From the NCBI GenBank assembly GCA_030017815.1, contig JASEGX010000027.1:1-16945 (forward strand): 16,945 bases of DNA. The letters run 5' to 3'. Source of the stretch: Thermodesulfobacteriota bacterium. GTDB taxonomy: Bacteria > Desulfobacterota > QYQD01. Position numbers and translations under genes: made by a program. Of the stretch, positions 5,761 through 14,151 are shown one piece after another. Each line of letters starts with the position of its first letter. Positions within the stretch are counted from its first letter, which is position 1. Under the pieces are notes generated by a model, which was not told the origin of the DNA, ran no database searches, and saw only the letters and a list, made by a program, of their open reading frames with translations.

Positions 5761-6324
5761 TTACATTGTCCTAGGACTTATTAATGTGCTTCTCTCCTGA
5801 AAAGGACGTAAAAAAACAGGGATAACTCCCAACGGGTCGTTGCATTCTTTTTCCCATCCGGGTGGACAGTCCGGCGGAGATTCGTTCCCAAAATATATAT
5901 CCTGTGATACGTCGCCGCTCCGGTGACCGGCCTGGTCTATAACGGCCACGGCAATATTTATAGTCTCTCCAAAGAGGACAGCCGGCGGCGTAAACATGTA
6001 AAGATACCCGGCCACTTGCGCCCGGTTATCCTTGCGCACCTTCATGTAGGGCACCGATTCTTCACCCGCGCCCCTCTGACGTACATTAACATGGATGTAA
6101 GCCATATCCCCGTCCTCATCTTTAGCGGAGATATAGAACTTCAGCGTGTCACCGCTTCTTATGATGGCCGGGCAATAAAAGCGCTCTACTACCGGCGGAT
6201 GCGGGCCGTACTTTAGTTCGGCCTCAGCCAAGGTTAACCGCGGGCTGCAAGACAGAGAGGATAAAATGCAAAAAAAGAGGCAGCAGGCAATCGCAAAAGA
6301 TAGATATTTTTTCTTCAACGCCAA
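5761..6324 (-). CDS. Putative lipoprotein, unknown function
   Basis: 187 residues from TTG at 6324. This start gives a compact signal sequence MALKKKYLSF followed by a hydrophobic core and the lipobox-like SLSC, with the lipidated Cys at residue 26. GGTGA lies about five bases and AAGGA about ten bases upstream. A TTG at 6345 would add seven residues (MVKDGEA); no ATG is available. Residue S at the -3 position of the lipobox is not ideal, so simple export is possible. The mature part looks like a beta-rich domain with KDEDGDM and VIDQAGH motifs, of the sort found in Ig-like or cadherin-like folds, followed by a Pro/Cys-containing tail (PPDCPPGWEKEC). It lies 44 bases after ugd and 61 before the Rho_N-like gene. 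I do not recognise a named family. Confidence 0.7.
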   Translation of the reverse strand: MALKKKYLSFAIACCLFFCILSSLSCSPRLTLAEAELKYGPHPPVVERFYCPAIIRSGDTLKFYISAKDEDGDMAYIHVNVRQRGAGEESVPYMKVRKDNRAQVAGYLYMFTPPAVLFGETINIAVAVIDQAGHRSGDVSQDIYFGNESPPDCPPGWEKECNDPLGVIPVFLRPFQERSTLISPRTM

Positions 6325-6342
6325 TGCTTCACCATCCTTAAC

Positions 6343-6363
6343 CAATGACTACTGACTAATGAC
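6343..6363 (-). repeat. Three tandem heptamers
   Basis: On the minus strand the bases read GTCATTA GTCAGTA GTCATTG, three adjacent 7-base units differing at one or two positions. They fill most of the gap between the ugd stop and the lipoprotein start. They resemble the short tandemly repeated heptamers described in some cyanobacteria. Three units are too few to be sure. Confidence 0.45.
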
Positions 6364-6368
6364 ATTCA

Positions 6369-7682
6369 CTATATGCCCCGGCCAACACCGATATAAGTAT
6401 AGCCTAATTCGCGCATTTTCCCCGATTCATAGATATTTCTTAAATCCAGGATCAGGGGCTGGGCTATTATCTTCCGGAGCTTTTTCAGGTCCAGGTTCCT
6501 CAACTCGTTCCATTCCGTAAGAAACACAAGGGCGTCTGCCCCTTTCGCCGCCTGGTAGGCGTCCTGGCAAAAGGAAAGATTTCTGCCGGTTACCGCCTTC
6601 TTAAACTCATCCATGCCGGCCGGGTCATAGGCTCTTACCTTCGCCCCCTTTTCCAGCAATATTCTAACTATGTCAATGGCCGGAGATTCCCGTACATCGC
6701 TGGTGTTAGGTTTAAAAGTAAGACCCAGTACACCGACTGTTTTCCCCTTCAAGGAGCCCAGCGCTGTCTCAATCTTATTGACCATTCGGGCCCGCTGTCT
6801 TCGGTTTACTTCAATTACGGTCTCAACAATACTGAGAGGGCTACCCAGCTTTTTCCCCAAGTGGGCAAGGGCCAGTGTATCCTTGGGAAAACAAGAGCCT
6901 CCATAGCCCGGCCCCGGATGTAAAAATTTCGGCCCTATCCGGCCGTCCAGGCCCATGGCCCTGGCTACGTGATGCACATCCGCGCCGACCTTTTCACAAA
7001 GATTCGCCACTTCATTGATAAACGAAATCTTTGTCGCCAGAAAGGCGTTTGAAGCGTATTTAATCAACTCGGCGGTTTCCAGGCCGGTTATAACAAAAGG
7101 GGTCTCGATCAGATAAAGAGGCCGGTAAATATCCTTTACGACGGCCAGGGCCTCGGCGCTGTCAGAACCAAGAACCACCCGGTTGGGGCGCATGAAATCT
7201 TCAATAGCCGCTCCCTCGCGCAAGAATTCCGGATTTGACACCACGTCCACTTTAATGCCTTTTTTCCCGCCTGCGGCGGAGATAATCTCTTTAATCCAGC
7301 GGTTAGTCCCCACCGGTACCGTACTTTTGATAACGATTACCTTATAGTCGTCGATCGCCTCTGCCAGTTCTCCGGCCACCGCTTCTACCTGTGAGAGATC
7401 CGGTTGCCCCTGCCCGTCATCCGGCGTGCCCACGGCAATAAAGATGACCAGAGACTGCCTTACCGAGGCCTTCATGTCCGTGGTAAAAGAAAGGCGGCCA
7501 TTTTTTACATTCTTGGAGACTAATTCTTCCAGCCCCGGTTCGTAAAAAGGTATCTCGCCCTTTTTTAGCCTTTTAATCTTGTCCTTGTCCTGATCAACAC
7601 AGATAACCTGCAGCCCAAAGTCAGCCAACCCTGCGCCGGAGACCAGTCCTACATAGCCGGTGCCAATCACGGTAATGTGCAT
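6369..7682 (-). CDS. ugd: UDP-glucose 6-dehydrogenase
   Basis: Oxidises UDP-glucose to UDP-glucuronate with two NAD+ in the cytoplasm. All family marks are present in 437 residues: the NAD-binding GTGYVG (7-12), GTPDDGQGQPD (85-95), KSTVPVGT (119-126), NPEFLREG (150-157), ELIKYASNAF (205-214), the catalytic C264 in GYGGSCFPKD, and GLTFKPNTSDVRESP (320-334) in the UDP-binding domain. The start has AAGGGGT about seven bases upstream. The gene begins 10 bases after the epimerase stop, so the two form one operon that makes UDP-glucuronate and then, probably, UDP-galacturonate for surface polysaccharide. No glycosyltransferase or export gene is in view. Confidence 0.95.
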   Translation of the reverse strand: MHITVIGTGYVGLVSGAGLADFGLQVICVDQDKDKIKRLKKGEIPFYEPGLEELVSKNVKNGRLSFTTDMKASVRQSLVIFIAVGTPDDGQGQPDLSQVEAVAGELAEAIDDYKVIVIKSTVPVGTNRWIKEIISAAGGKKGIKVDVVSNPEFLREGAAIEDFMRPNRVVLGSDSAEALAVVKDIYRPLYLIETPFVITGLETAELIKYASNAFLATKISFINEVANLCEKVGADVHHVARAMGLDGRIGPKFLHPGPGYGGSCFPKDTLALAHLGKKLGSPLSIVETVIEVNRRQRARMVNKIETALGSLKGKTVGVLGLTFKPNTSDVRESPAIDIVRILLEKGAKVRAYDPAGMDEFKKAVTGRNLSFCQDAYQAAKGADALVFLTEWNELRNLDLKKLRKIIAQPLILDLRNIYESGKMRELGYTYIGVGRGI

Positions 7683-7692
7683 AATCTACCCC

Positions 7693-8646
7693 TTAGCCCT
7701 TCATTTCCTGATACCATTTTACAAAGAGTGGGATGCCTTCTTCCACAGTTACCTGAGGGTTATAACCGAGCAGCCTTTTAGACTTTGATATGTCCGCATA
7801 AGTGACGGGCACATCTCCCGGCTGATCGGACAGCCTTTTTATGCGCGCCTTTTTCCCCAGGGCTTCTTCTATCAAGGCCACCAGTTTTCTTAGCTCTGTG
7901 GTGCGGGATTCGCCCAGATTGAAGATATCATAAGGCCCTATTGCAGTGGATGCCCGGGCCGCCATTATACCCTGAATGATGTCGTCAGCATAGGTATAAT
8001 CCCGCCGGGACGAACCGTCTCCGTAGAGCGGCACCTCCAGGCCCTCGTCGATAAGGCGCGTAAACTTGTGAATAGCCATCTCCGGCCGCTGACGCGGGCC
8101 ATAAACCGTAAAAAAGCGCAGCACGGTAACCTGGATGCCATAAAGGTGATGATAGGTGTAACACATGAGTTCATTGGCCCGTTTGGTGGCCGCGTAAGGG
8201 GATACGGGCCTTGATATCTCATCATCTTCTGAAAACGGGATCTTATTGTTTATGCCATACACTGAAGACGACCCGCCAAAGATAAACCTCTTTACGTCAT
8301 ATTTACGGCAAAGCTCCAGGATATTTAAGGTCCCGCGTCCATTTACATCCTCGTAAAGCAGAGGGTCCTTTAAAGACGGACGTACTCCGGCTCGCGCCGC
8401 CAAGTGGATAACCTCGGTTAATGGAAAATCACGAAACACACCTTCCATAAAGGGCAGGTCGCGAATATCTCCTTGCCGCAGATGAAAGTTCCGGCCCTGC
8501 AGGGCCGGTTCCAGGTTGCGCCGCTTGATGGCCGGGTCGTAAAAGTCATTGAAATCATCGACACAAACCACCTCTTCAGTATTAAGCAGTTTTTCGACCA
8601 AATGGGAGCCGATGAATCCCGCTCCACCAGTTACCAGAACCGCCAT
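7693..8646 (-). CDS. NAD-dependent UDP-sugar epimerase, probably UDP-glucuronate 4-epimerase
   Basis: 317-residue short-chain dehydrogenase of the extended type. GGAGFIGSH (7-15) binds NAD; D30-D31 follows the second strand; the catalytic set is S127 with Y151 and K155 (SPYAATK). The block LRFFTVYGPRQRPEMA (177-192) is typical of UDP-glucuronate and related 4-epimerases, and the operon with ugd supports UDP-glucuronate as substrate. UDP-glucose 4-epimerase or another nucleotide-sugar activity cannot be excluded by sequence alone. GGAGGG lies four to five bases before the ATG. It is the first gene of its operon and has a good promoter upstream. Confidence 0.88.
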   Translation of the reverse strand: MAVLVTGGAGFIGSHLVEKLLNTEEVVCVDDFNDFYDPAIKRRNLEPALQGRNFHLRQGDIRDLPFMEGVFRDFPLTEVIHLAARAGVRPSLKDPLLYEDVNGRGTLNILELCRKYDVKRFIFGGSSSVYGINNKIPFSEDDEISRPVSPYAATKRANELMCYTYHHLYGIQVTVLRFFTVYGPRQRPEMAIHKFTRLIDEGLEVPLYGDGSSRRDYTYADDIIQGIMAARASTAIGPYDIFNLGESRTTELRKLVALIEEALGKKARIKRLSDQPGDVPVTYADISKSKRLLGYNPQVTVEEGIPLFVKWYQEMKG

Positions 8647-8670
8647 TTTCCCTCCGCAATAATGAGGCTC

Positions 8671-8699
8671 TTTTTATGATGTTTTATCCGGCATGTCAA
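8671..8699 (-). promoter_or_regulatory. Likely sigma-70 promoter of the epimerase-ugd operon
   Basis: On the minus strand a perfect TTGACA (8699-8694) is followed after exactly 17 bases by TAAAAA (8676-8671; four of six matches). Transcription would start near 8664, giving a leader of about 18 bases that contains the GGAGGG ribosome-binding site. Confidence 0.55.
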
Positions 8700-8823
8700 T
8701 TTTTTTGGAGATGGTCTTTTTTAAAAAGGAGCTTTCAACTCATAGCTATAGGTAACTAAACAAAAAAATTCTTGTAATCTCTATACCTCCCGTGGTAAAG
8801 GATAGCAATCAAAAACATCGCTC

Positions 8824-8830
8824 AGGAGGG
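8824..8830 (+). promoter_or_regulatory. Ribosome-binding site that fixes the trxA start
   Basis: AGGAGGG six bases before the ATG at 8837. The frame is open further upstream to a GTG at 8792, but that start has no such site and would add 15 residues foreign to thioredoxins. Confidence 0.75.
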
Positions 8831-8836
8831 ATCGTC

Positions 8837-9172
8837 ATGGCAGAAGGTAATGTCCTGGAGGTTAGCGACAGCAGTTTTGAGACAGATATCCTCAAAAGTG
8901 ATAAGCCGGTGCTGGTAGATTTCTGGGCGGCGTGGTGTGGCCCGTGCCGGGCGATTGCCCCGGTGGTTAAAGAACTGGCCGAGGAGTATGCAGACCACCT
9001 GAAGGTCGCAAAAATGAATGTGGACGAAAATCCAGCCACGCCTAGTAAATATGGCATCAGAGCCATTCCTACGCTGCTTTTTTTTAAAGACGGTAAATTG
9101 GCTGACCAGATTACCGGCGCCGTCTCTAAAAACATCATTGAAAGCGGCATCAAAAAGATCCTTGAGACATAA
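8837..9172 (+). CDS. trxA: Thioredoxin
   Basis: 111 residues, the usual size of thioredoxin 1. The redox centre WCGPC is at 33-37, preceded by VDFWAA, and the cis-proline P78 lies in IRAIPTLLFF. It reduces disulfides of cytoplasmic proteins using electrons from thioredoxin reductase, which is not in this window. There is no signal peptide. It is followed after five bases by bamD, so the pair is probably cotranscribed. The 190-base gap to the divergent epimerase gene should hold its promoter, but I found no clear -35/-10 pair on this strand. Confidence 0.95.
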   Translation: MAEGNVLEVSDSSFETDILKSDKPVLVDFWAAWCGPCRAIAPVVKELAEEYADHLKVAKMNVDENPATPSKYGIRAIPTLLFFKDGKLADQITGAVSKNIIESGIKKILET

Positions 9173-9177
9173 ATAAA

Positions 9178-9888
9178 ATGAAGAAAGTTAAAGGGCTTAA
9201 GGGCGGCGACGTTAAAAGGATTGCCACCTTTTCTTTTGTGCTGTTTTTCCTGTTATTTTTTACCGGCTGCGCTACAATTACTTCTTTAATCCTTCCTAAA
9301 CCACCACGTGAAAAGACCGCCGAAGAATTGGCAGCCGGGGGTATGACTTATCTGCGCAAAGGAGACTATTATAAGTCCGCAGAGGCCTTCCAGCAGATAA
9401 AAGACCGTTATCCATTCAGCCAATATAGTCTCCTGGCTGCCCTGAAACTGGCCGATATTCATTATCATCGCAAAGAATATGAAGAGGCCATCAGCGCCTA
9501 CCAGGAGTTCGAGAAGCTTCATCCAACCAATGAAGCCTTACCATACGTAACCTATCAGATCGGTATGTCTTATTTCAGGCAGATGCTTGGGGTTGACCGT
9601 GACCAGGCCGCTACGAAGAATGCCTTGAATGAATTCCACCGCTTACTGAACACGTACCCGGACAGCCCATACGTTATTGAGGCAAAAGAAAAGATCAGGC
9701 AGTGCCGGGAAAGATTAGCCGAACACGAGCTATATGTGGGCAGGTTCTATCTAAGGACCGAGCAATATCAGGCGGCTTTAAATCGCTTGAGACGACTGGT
9801 AAGCGACTATCCGGAGACCTCGGCCAGAGAAAAGGCCCTGGCCCTTATCAAACAGTGTGAGGGAAAGCTTGGCGCAGGCGTCTCTTAG
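9178..9888 (+). CDS. bamD: Outer membrane assembly lipoprotein BamD
   Basis: 236 residues. The signal sequence has a hydrophobic core (15-28) and a lipobox FTGC with the lipidated C31. The mature part contains TPR-like helix pairs at about 51-80, 84-116, 123-161 and 182-213, with a typical family pattern such as KGDYYKSAEAFQQIKDRYPFS. BamD (ComL/YfiO) binds BamA and substrate beta-barrels at the periplasmic face of the outer membrane, which marks the host as diderm. The start lacks a strong ribosome-binding site and may rely on coupling to trxA, 5 bases upstream. The stop codon overlaps that of alaS on the other strand. Confidence 0.9.
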   Translation: MKKVKGLKGGDVKRIATFSFVLFFLLFFTGCATITSLILPKPPREKTAEELAAGGMTYLRKGDYYKSAEAFQQIKDRYPFSQYSLLAALKLADIHYHRKEYEEAISAYQEFEKLHPTNEALPYVTYQIGMSYFRQMLGVDRDQAATKNALNEFHRLLNTYPDSPYVIEAKEKIRQCRERLAEHELYVGRFYLRTEQYQAALNRLRRLVSDYPETSAREKALALIKQCEGKLGAGVS

Positions 9889-12521
9889 GCGCTTCCCTCC
9901 ACCAAATCATAAACCATATCCAGCGCCTCAGGAAGCTTATCGACTTTTGTGCCGCCGGCCTGGGCCATATCCGCCCGTCCACCGCCACTGCCGCCTACCA
10001 GTGGGGCCACTTTTTTAACGATGTCTCCGGCATGAAATCTCTTGGTCAGGTCTTTGGTAACTACGGCCACAAGGTGGACTTTGTCGTCATGGATACCTCC
10101 GAGCACGACTATGCCCGACCCGATCTTATCACGGAACCTGTCGGCAAGCTCCCGCAGCGTCTTGGGACTATCTATGGGGACCATCGTAGAAAGAACACGG
10201 ATCCCATCCATTTTTCTGGCGCCTTGCAGGATACTGTCCAATCCCTGGAGGGTCAGCTTAGCCGTTAAATCAGCGACTTCCTTTTCCAGTTCTTTCTGGC
10301 TGGCTATTAATTTCTCTATCTTGTTTCCCAATTCCTCCGTGCCCGCTTTTAAAAGGTGGCCCAGGCGCTTTAACCTTAGATCCTGCTCCTGTACCAACTT
10401 CAGGGCCTCACTGCCGGTTACGGCCTCTATACGGCGGATGCCGGCGGCTACCCCGCCTTCACTGACAATCTTGAACAGTCCTATATCACCGGTCCGGGCC
10501 GCATGCGTACCCCCGCAAAGTTCCTTGCTGAAAGGGCCGATAGATACAACCCGCACCCGGTCTCCATACTTTTCCCCAAAGAGGGCGGTCGCCCCGTTTT
10601 GTATGGCCTGTTCCAGGGCCTGTATATCTGTATCCAGGGGAATATTCTCCCGGATCTTCCCGTTGACTATGGTCTCAATTCTCTCCAGGTCAGCCGCCTC
10701 TACCGGCGAAAAATGCGTGAAATCAAAACGCAGTCTATCCGGGGCCACCAGAGAGCCGGACTGCCGGACATGCTCACCCAGGACGGTTCGCAGCGCGGCA
10801 TGGAGGAGATGGGTGGCGGTATGGTTTAGGGCCACGGACTGCCGCCGCTCCGGGGATATGGCCAGTTCTACCTCTTCACCGGCCTTTATTTTCCCATCTA
10901 TTACCCGGCCGTGATGTACATAAAGCCTGCCCGCTATACTGATAGTTTCCTCGATAACCACCGTGCCTGTCTGTCCTCTGATGGTCCCCTGATCTCCTAC
11001 CTGCCCCCCGGCTTCCGCATAGAAAGGCGTCTTTTCCACTACGACCTCCACCGCCTCGCCTTTTCCCGCCTCCGCCACTGCCTCGCCATTTCTGACCAAT
11101 AGACACAAACGAGAGCGGGTCGAACAAACCTCGTAGCCGACGAACTCCGTCTTTTGCCCTTTGTCCAGCAGGTCGCGAAATACAGAAGGAATTTCCATTA
11201 GTTCACCCTTCCAGGCCTTCTTGGAGAGATCGCGTTGTCTGGCCATATACTCCTGGAAACCGGCATTATCGATTTCAAGGTCGTTTTCCTGCCCGATATC
11301 CTGGATAATATCTATAGGAAAACCGTAAGTATCGTAGAGTTTAAAGACTGTATCCCCGGAGATAATATGTTCCCCCCGGGCCTTCAGGTCGGCTATTTTC
11401 TCCTGAAGGAGACGGAGGCCGAAGTCTAAGGTCTCCGCAAAACGTTCCTCTTCGTTTAAAAGGATCTTTCTCGCAAAAGCGGCAGATTCTATTAATTCCG
11501 GGCAGGTTTTCCCCATAATACCGGCCACGGCGCCGGTTACCTCGCCCAGGAAGGGTTTATCAAGGCCAAGCACCCGGCCATAACGGACGGCGCGGCGCAG
11601 TATCCTTCTGAGCACATAGCCGCGGCCTTCATTGGAGGGCAACACTCCGTCGGCAATGAGAAAGGCGGCTGCCCGGCTGTGATCGGCAATGACCCGCATG
11701 GCCATATCGCGGGCCTCAACCCGGCCATAAGAGGTCCCGGACAGGCCGGCGATGGCCGAAATGATTCCCTGAAACAGGTCGGATTCATAGTTGCTTTTTT
11801 TGCCCTGCAGGACCGCGGCAATACGTTCCAATCCCATACCCGTATCAATGCTGGGCCGGGGCAGCGGATGCAGCTCTCCTTTTTCATTCCGGTAGTACTG
11901 CATAAAGACCAGATTCCACAGTTCCAGGTAACGATCACAATCACAACCTACCCGGCAATCCGGCCTATGGCAGCCGATTTCTTCGCCCTGATCAATAAGG
12001 ATTTCAGAACAGGGACCGCAGGGGCCGGTATCCCCCATGGCCCAGAAGTTATCCTTTTCCCCGAGCCTGACTATTCTTTCCGCAGGCAGACCTATTTTTG
12101 TACGCCAGATTTCATAGGCCTCGTTATCCTGTTCATAGACGGAAACCCATAGCTTTTCTACCGGCAGTTTTAGATGCCCGGTCAAAAACTCCCAGGCAAA
12201 GGCGATGGCTTCCTCTTTGAAATAGTCGCCAAAGGAAAAATTACCCAGCATCTCAAAAAACGTATGATGCCGCGCCGTCCGGCCCACATTTTCCAGGTCG
12301 TTGTGCTTGCCGCCGGCTCGCATACACTTTTGTACCGAAACCGCCCGGACATAATCGCGTTTTTCCCCTCCCAGAAATACTTGTTTAAACTGGATCATCC
12401 CGGCATTGGTAAAAAGCAGGGTGGGGTCATCGGCCGGTACCAGGGATGAACTTTTAACCAGCGTATGGCCTTTTGTAATAAAATACTCAATAAATTTTTC
12501 TCTGATCTCCTGTCCGGTCAT
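9885..12521 (-). CDS. alaS: Alanine-tRNA ligase
   Basis: Charges tRNA-Ala in the cytoplasm. The 878 residues match the full bacterial enzyme. Motifs in order: class II catalytic core (1-about 240) with LFTNAGMIQFKQVFLG (36-51), RHHTFFEMLGNFSFGDYF (84-101) and DTGMGLERIA (226-235); tRNA-recognition region; editing domain with Zn ligands H567 and H571 (HTATH) and C669 and H673 (CGGTH); and the C-Ala/DHHA1 domain with the glycine-rich GGSGGGRADMAQAGG (843-857). A Cys-rich insert at 184-195 (CHRPDCRVGCDC) is usual for many bacterial AlaRS. The ATG directly abuts the recA stop with no gap, and AGGA of its ribosome-binding site lies in the recA end, so the genes are coupled. Confidence 0.97.
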   Translation of the reverse strand: MTGQEIREKFIEYFITKGHTLVKSSSLVPADDPTLLFTNAGMIQFKQVFLGGEKRDYVRAVSVQKCMRAGGKHNDLENVGRTARHHTFFEMLGNFSFGDYFKEEAIAFAWEFLTGHLKLPVEKLWVSVYEQDNEAYEIWRTKIGLPAERIVRLGEKDNFWAMGDTGPCGPCSEILIDQGEEIGCHRPDCRVGCDCDRYLELWNLVFMQYYRNEKGELHPLPRPSIDTGMGLERIAAVLQGKKSNYESDLFQGIISAIAGLSGTSYGRVEARDMAMRVIADHSRAAAFLIADGVLPSNEGRGYVLRRILRRAVRYGRVLGLDKPFLGEVTGAVAGIMGKTCPELIESAAFARKILLNEEERFAETLDFGLRLLQEKIADLKARGEHIISGDTVFKLYDTYGFPIDIIQDIGQENDLEIDNAGFQEYMARQRDLSKKAWKGELMEIPSVFRDLLDKGQKTEFVGYEVCSTRSRLCLLVRNGEAVAEAGKGEAVEVVVEKTPFYAEAGGQVGDQGTIRGQTGTVVIEETISIAGRLYVHHGRVIDGKIKAGEEVELAISPERRQSVALNHTATHLLHAALRTVLGEHVRQSGSLVAPDRLRFDFTHFSPVEAADLERIETIVNGKIRENIPLDTDIQALEQAIQNGATALFGEKYGDRVRVVSIGPFSKELCGGTHAARTGDIGLFKIVSEGGVAAGIRRIEAVTGSEALKLVQEQDLRLKRLGHLLKAGTEELGNKIEKLIASQKELEKEVADLTAKLTLQGLDSILQGARKMDGIRVLSTMVPIDSPKTLRELADRFRDKIGSGIVVLGGIHDDKVHLVAVVTKDLTKRFHAGDIVKKVAPLVGGSGGGRADMAQAGGTKVDKLPEALDMVYDLVEGSA

Positions 12522-13556
12522 TTACTTGTCCTGTTTTGCCGCCTTTTCTGTATCGCCCCTGGCAATCCCATAGGCTTCTTTAATCCTGTCCTCAATTGCC
12601 GCCATTACAGCAGGATTGTCCCGTAAGAATAAGCGGGCATTTTCACGTCCCTGGCCGATTCTTTCCCCGCCATAGGAATACCAGGCACCGCTCTTATCGA
12701 TTATGTTCACGGCCGTGGCCAGGTCCAGGACGTCCATCTCCCTGGATATGCCATGACCGTATAAAATATCAAATTCTGCCTCCTTGAAGGGCGGCGCCAT
12801 CTTATTTTTGACTATTTTCACCTTTGTGCGGCTGCCTACAATATCCTGACCCTCTTTGATATTGCCTACCTTGCGAATATCAAGACGCATAGAGGCATAA
12901 AACTTAAGGGCCATACCGCCCGTAGTCGTCTCCGGGTTACCATAGAAGACACCGATTTTCATGCGTATCTGGTTGATGAATATCACCGAGGTCAGAGACC
13001 GGCTGATGCTGGAGGTAAGCTTGCGCAGGGCCTGAGACATGAGGCGGGCATGGAGTCCGACGTGGGCGTCGCCCATCTCTCCTTCTATCTCAGCGCGCGG
13101 AACGAGCGCTGCCACAGAGTCAATAATCAGGACATCTACAGCCCCGCTACGCACTAATACCTCGGCAATTTCCAGGGCCTGTTCACCGGTATCCGGCTGA
13201 GACACCAGCAGCTCGTCGGTCTTAACCCCCAGCTTTTGCGCGTAAGTCACATCCAGGGCATGTTCTGCGTCAATGAAGGCTGCTGTACCGCCTCTTTTCT
13301 GGGCCTCCGCCACAATATGTAAGGCAAGGGTCGTTTTACCGGAAGACTCCGGCCCGAAGATCTCGGTTACTCTCCCGCGGGGAATACCTCCTATGCCGGC
13401 AGCTATGTCTAAAGCCATGGAGCCGGTCGGAATAACGGGGACATCCACTACCCGTTCGTTAGCCCCTAGACGCATAATAGAGCCCTTCCCGAATTGTTTT
13501 TCGATTTGGGTGACGGCCAGTTCTACGGCTTTGCTTTTATCCATTGGTGTTGCCAT
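12522..13556 (-). CDS. recA: Recombinase RecA
   Basis: 344 residues, normal length. Walker A is GPESSGKTT (68-76). Walker B lies in VDVLIIDSVAAL. The L1/L2 region has INQIRMKIGVFYGNPETTTG, and the C-terminal domain ends in a charged tail. It forms filaments on single-stranded DNA, promotes strand exchange and stimulates LexA self-cleavage. The ATG is preceded by GGAGGG. It lies 31 bases after thpR, in a run pgpA-cinA-thpR-recA-alaS. I saw no LexA-type operator in the 31-base gap, so if it is SOS-induced the operator is further upstream or of a type I do not recognise. recX is absent at the usual place. Confidence 0.98.
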   Translation of the reverse strand: MATPMDKSKAVELAVTQIEKQFGKGSIMRLGANERVVDVPVIPTGSMALDIAAGIGGIPRGRVTEIFGPESSGKTTLALHIVAEAQKRGGTAAFIDAEHALDVTYAQKLGVKTDELLVSQPDTGEQALEIAEVLVRSGAVDVLIIDSVAALVPRAEIEGEMGDAHVGLHARLMSQALRKLTSSISRSLTSVIFINQIRMKIGVFYGNPETTTGGMALKFYASMRLDIRKVGNIKEGQDIVGSRTKVKIVKNKMAPPFKEAEFDILYGHGISREMDVLDLATAVNIIDKSGAWYSYGGERIGQGRENARLFLRDNPAVMAAIEDRIKEAYGIARGDTEKAAKQDK

Positions 13557-13587
13557 GTTATCCCTCCAGTTTTTATTAAGGCTGATA

Positions 13588-14151
13588 TTAACCTATTAAT
13601 GGTAGTCGCCGCAAGGGTGTATAGATGGCGCCTTCAGGGCGCAGGGTACTTTTGTAGAGTATTAGCTCATTGACGGTAAAAGGGGTAAGTTTTATATCTT
13701 TAAGCCCTTCAATTTTATGGGCCAAATCTGAGGCCCTCTTATAGAAACGTACCCGTCCCAGGGTTAAATGCGGAGTAAATGGCCTGTCTTCTGCCGGAAA
13801 ACCCAGGACAGAAAGGACCTGTTCGATATTTTTCTGTATAACCATCAAACGCTCTATATCGCCGGTCATCCCGATCCAGATAACCCGCGGCCGCCTTAAA
13901 TCCGGAAAGGCGCCTATACCTTCAGCTTTCAGGGACAGCGGCTTCTGGCCAGTTATAACCCCGCTTACCGCATTAACGATGGGCTCAACCTGTCCTTCCT
14001 CAATATTACCGAAAAATTTCAAGGTAAGATGGATGCCTTCCGGTCTTACCCATTTTACATCGGCAGCCGGGGTGCGTATCCCCATGGTAGCACGAACCAT
14101 AGATTCACGAAGAGCCATGGGCAGATCAACTGCCAAAAATGAGCGTATCAT
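13588..14151 (-). CDS. thpR: RNA 2',3'-cyclic phosphodiesterase (2H family)
   Basis: 187 residues with the two hallmark HxTx motifs of the 2H phosphoesterases: HLTL at 41-44 and HLTL at 128-131. FFGNI follows the first and GRVR the second. The family (formerly LigT) opens 2',3'-cyclic phosphate RNA ends to 2'-phosphates; the cellular role is unsettled. The first 26 bases overlap the end of cinA in another frame, so the two are coupled. AGAAGG lies about ten bases before the ATG. It is commonly found next to cinA and recA. Confidence 0.92.
   Translation of the reverse strand: MIRSFLAVDLPMALRESMVRATMGIRTPAADVKWVRPEGIHLTLKFFGNIEEGQVEPIVNAVSGVITGQKPLSLKAEGIGAFPDLRRPRVIWIGMTGDIERLMVIQKNIEQVLSVLGFPAEDRPFTPHLTLGRVRFYKRASDLAHKIEGLKDIKLTPFTVNELILYKSTLRPEGAIYTPLRRLPLIG

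Noticed and set aside
8733..8800. Promoter for trxA on the plus strand
   Set aside because: Several weak hexamers (TTTCAA, TTGTAA, CTATAC) occur, but no pair combines acceptable sequence with 16-18 base spacing.
10042..10914. Plus-strand open frame of 290 codons inside alaS
   Set aside because: Antisense to the alaS editing and C-terminal domains; Ser/Arg-rich composition is typical of a mirror frame of a GC-rich gene.
13557..13587. LexA operator before recA
   Set aside because: No CTG-N10-CAG, GAAC-N4-GTTC or similar dyad is present in the gap.
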